Source: Bryobacterales bacterium (GTDB taxonomy: Bacteria; Acidobacteriota; Terriglobia; Bryobacterales; Bryobacteraceae). Taken from it: DNA of 5,605 bases. Below are positions 3,962 through 5,605 of this stretch, one piece after another (within the stretch, counting starts at the first letter, position 1; each line of letters opens with the position of its first letter). The DNA lies in contig DNFG01000103.1 of assembly GCA_003487005.1 (NCBI GenBank), positions 1 through 5,605 of the forward strand, in the 5' to 3' direction. The notes under the pieces are model-generated. The model ran no database searches and was not told where the DNA came from. It was given only the letters and a program-made list of their open reading frames with translations. Made by a program: the position numbers and the translations under genes.

Positions 3962-5605
3962 TTAACCGGCGCGGAGTTCGGCGATGGTGGCGCCGTTGCC
4001 GCCTTCGGATGGGGAGGCGGGGTAGTGTTTCTCGACGGCGGGGTGTTTGGCGAGGAGTTCGTGGACCATTCGTTTGAGGACGCCCATGCCGTGGCCGTGG
4101 ACAACGCGGACGCGGGTAACTTCGCCGAGCATGGCGGCATCGAGGAAGCGTTCGAGCTCTTCTTCGGCGTCGAGTGAAGTCTTGCCGATGAGGTTGAGTT
4201 CGCGGGTGAGGGTGTCCCATCGGGGACCGGCGCCGGAGAAGGTGACGCCGGAGGGGAAGCTGGGGGCGGCGGAGGGGCCGGGGGGGAGGACTTCGAGGAC
4301 TTCGGCGAGGGGGATCTGCATTTTGAGGAGACCGACTTCGACTTCGAGGCGGTCCTGGCCGACGAGGCGGAGGACTTTGGCGGGTTGGCCGACGTCGCGG
4401 AGGCGGACGCGGGCGCCGGGCTGGATGGATTCGGGGGCGGGCGCGGGGGCGGGTTGTTCGCCACGGGCGACGGTCCGGACGGCTTCGTGGAGTTCGCGTT
4501 TGGTGGTGGCGACCTGGCGGAGAGCGCGTTCGGCCTGTTTGCGCTGTTCGGGGGCGGCGAGGACGCGTTCGATGGTGGCGCGGGCTTCGGATTCGAAGCG
4601 TTTCTGGGCTTTTTCGACCTGTTCTTCAATTTCGCGGAGGCGGGCGGCTTCGCGGCGGGCCATGTCTCTTTCGAGAGCGCGTTCGCGGGCTTCGAGCTGT
4701 TGCCGGCGAGCGCGAAGGGCTTCGGCTTCGGCGCGGGCGGACTGGACGGAGGCTTCGAGTTCGCTGAGGAAGCGGGCGATATCGCGGCCGGTGGAGGACA
4801 TGGCGGAGCGGGCGCGGCGGATGAGGCGTTCGGGGAGGCCGAGTTTGGCGGCGATATCGAGGCCAGCGCTCTTGCCGGGTGCGCCGGTGCGGAGGATGTA
4901 GGTGGGGGCGAGGGAGTCCTCGTCGTAGCCCATGGAGGCATTGAGGACGCCTTCGGTGGTGGAGCCGTAAACCTTGATGGCGAGCAGGTGGGTGGAGGCG
5001 AGGGTATAACAGCCGCCGCGGCGGAATTCGTCGAGGATGGCGACGCCGAGGGCGCCGCCTTCATCGGGGTCGGTGGCGCGGCCGAGTTCGTCGAGCAGGA
5101 CGAGGGCGCCGGACTGGGCGGCTTCGACCATTTCGCGGATGCGGGCGACGTGGGCGCTGAAACTGGAGAGGGAGTGTTCGATGGACTGGTTGTCGCCGAT
5201 GTCGGCGAGGACGTCGGCGAAGACGGGGAGGGTGGCTTCGGCGGCGGGGACGGGCCAACCGGACTGGGCCATGAGGGCGAACGCACCGGCGGTTTTCATG
5301 GTGACGGTCTTGCCGCCGGTGTTGGGGCCGGAAATGAGGAGGGTGCGCAGGGGGCCGTCGAGGGTGAGGGTGAAGGGGACGACGCGTTTCCGCTGGCGGC
5401 GAAAGAGGTCGTCGAGGAGGGGGTGGCGGGCGTCCTTGAGGTGAAAGACGGGGGCTTCGTCGGGGGAGAGAGTGGGGACGATGGAGTTGGTCTCTATGGC
5501 GAAGTGGGCGCGGGCGAAGATGGCGTCGAGGGAGGCGAGGGCGCTGGCGGCGAGGCGGATTTCGGCGGCGTGTTCGCGGAGGCGTGCGGTCAATTCGGCG
5601 AGGAT
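3962..5605 (-). CDS. mutS2: MutS2 ATPase with Smr domain (5' end outside window)
   Basis: The frame is open to the window edge and ends with TAA at 3964-3962. 547 codons are visible, against about 780 for a whole MutS2, so the N-terminal part is missing. Numbering from the first visible codon: Walker A GPNTGGKT at 93-100; the signature SIEHSLSSFSAHVARI at about 141-156; Walker B VLLDELGRATDPDEGG at about 169-184; STHLLAIKVY at about 204; a long charged coiled-coil segment about 280-380; a KOW-like stretch (ARVRLRDVGQPAKVLRL) near 400; and a C-terminal Smr domain from about 469 with VVHGHGMGVLK. MutS2 is a dimeric ATPase. In different bacteria it suppresses recombination or acts on collided ribosomes, and lacks the mismatch-recognition domain of MutS. 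In the Smr domain the usual LDLR reads LNLI, so nuclease activity is doubtful. infC follows downstream. TTG at 5593 is internal, not the start. Confidence 0.95.
   Translation of the reverse strand: MLAELTARLREHAAEIRLAASALASLDAIFARAHFAIETNSIVPTLSPDEAPVFHLKDARHPLLDDLFRRQRKRVVPFTLTLDGPLRTLLISGPNTGGKTVTMKTAGAFALMAQSGWPVPAAEATLPVFADVLADIGDNQSIEHSLSSFSAHVARIREMVEAAQSGALVLLDELGRATDPDEGGALGVAILDEFRRGGCYTLASTHLLAIKVYGSTTEGVLNASMGYDEDSLAPTYILRTGAPGKSAGLDIAAKLGLPERLIRRARSAMSSTGRDIARFLSELEASVQSARAEAEALRARRQQLEARERALERDMARREAARLREIEEQVEKAQKRFESEARATIERVLAAPEQRKQAERALRQVATTKRELHEAVRTVARGEQPAPAPAPESIQPGARVRLRDVGQPAKVLRLVGQDRLEVEVGLLKMQIPLAEVLEVLPPGPSAAPSFPSGVTFSGAGPRWDTLTRELNLIGKTSLDAEEELERFLDAAMLGEVTRVRVVHGHGMGVLKRMVHELLAKHPAVEKHYPASPSEGGNGATIAELRAG

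Noticed and set aside
4047..4901. 284-residue forward frame opposite mutS2
   Set aside because: Antisense shadow rich in Arg and Ser with no family signature, expected in G+C-rich DNA.
3937..5286. Long reverse-strand frame rich in Pro and Ser (449 residues)
   Set aside because: It is another frame of mutS2. Its repetitive Pro/Ser/Ala composition results from reading the G+C-rich coding sequence out of frame, and no domain is seen.

Overview
The window reads as a bacterial chromosome of moderate to high G+C. It holds a toxin-antitoxin-like operon on the left, a small forward operon in the middle, and housekeeping genes on the reverse strand at the right. The proteins (a ComF with four CxxC pairs, a small HNH protein, an IF-3 with a Pro/Lys tail, a MutS2) remind me most of Acidobacteriota of the Solibacter/Bryobacter type. 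That assignment comes from memory of such sequences, not from a search, and is only moderately confident.

Left (1-1573, reverse strand): a two-gene operon. The first gene, read from 1496 down to 312, encodes an XRE-type helix-turn-helix protein fused to an ImmA/IrrE-like zinc peptidase domain with an intact HELAH motif. The second begins at 312 and runs off the window. It encodes the N-terminal 104 residues of a DUF4411 (PIN-like) protein. The stop and start share one base (TAATG). The second gene's Shine-Dalgarno lies in a perfect 7-bp hairpin. A good sigma70-like promoter sits upstream, and a 6-bp inverted repeat covers its -35 box, as expected of an autoregulated module.

Middle (1574-3173, forward strand): about 300 bases without a gene but with several short stem-loops, then comF and an HNH endonuclease gene overlapping by ATGA. 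The comF N-terminus has no ATG, GTG or TTG placed so that all its zinc cysteines are kept, so either an unusual CTG start or a frameshift is involved.

Right (3167-5605, reverse strand): mutS2, whose 5' end lies outside the window, is followed by infC. infC overlaps the HNH gene tail to tail by 7 bp. Between mutS2 and infC lie a recognisable promoter and a terminator-like hairpin, the hairpin downstream of the promoter, so infC may have an attenuated leader. infC is not followed by rpmI and rplT as it is in many bacteria.

From comF onward the + strand is strongly G-rich. Forward genes prefer G-ending codons and reverse genes prefer C-ending codons, which points to a strand-specific (replicative) bias rather than gene-by-gene codon choice.
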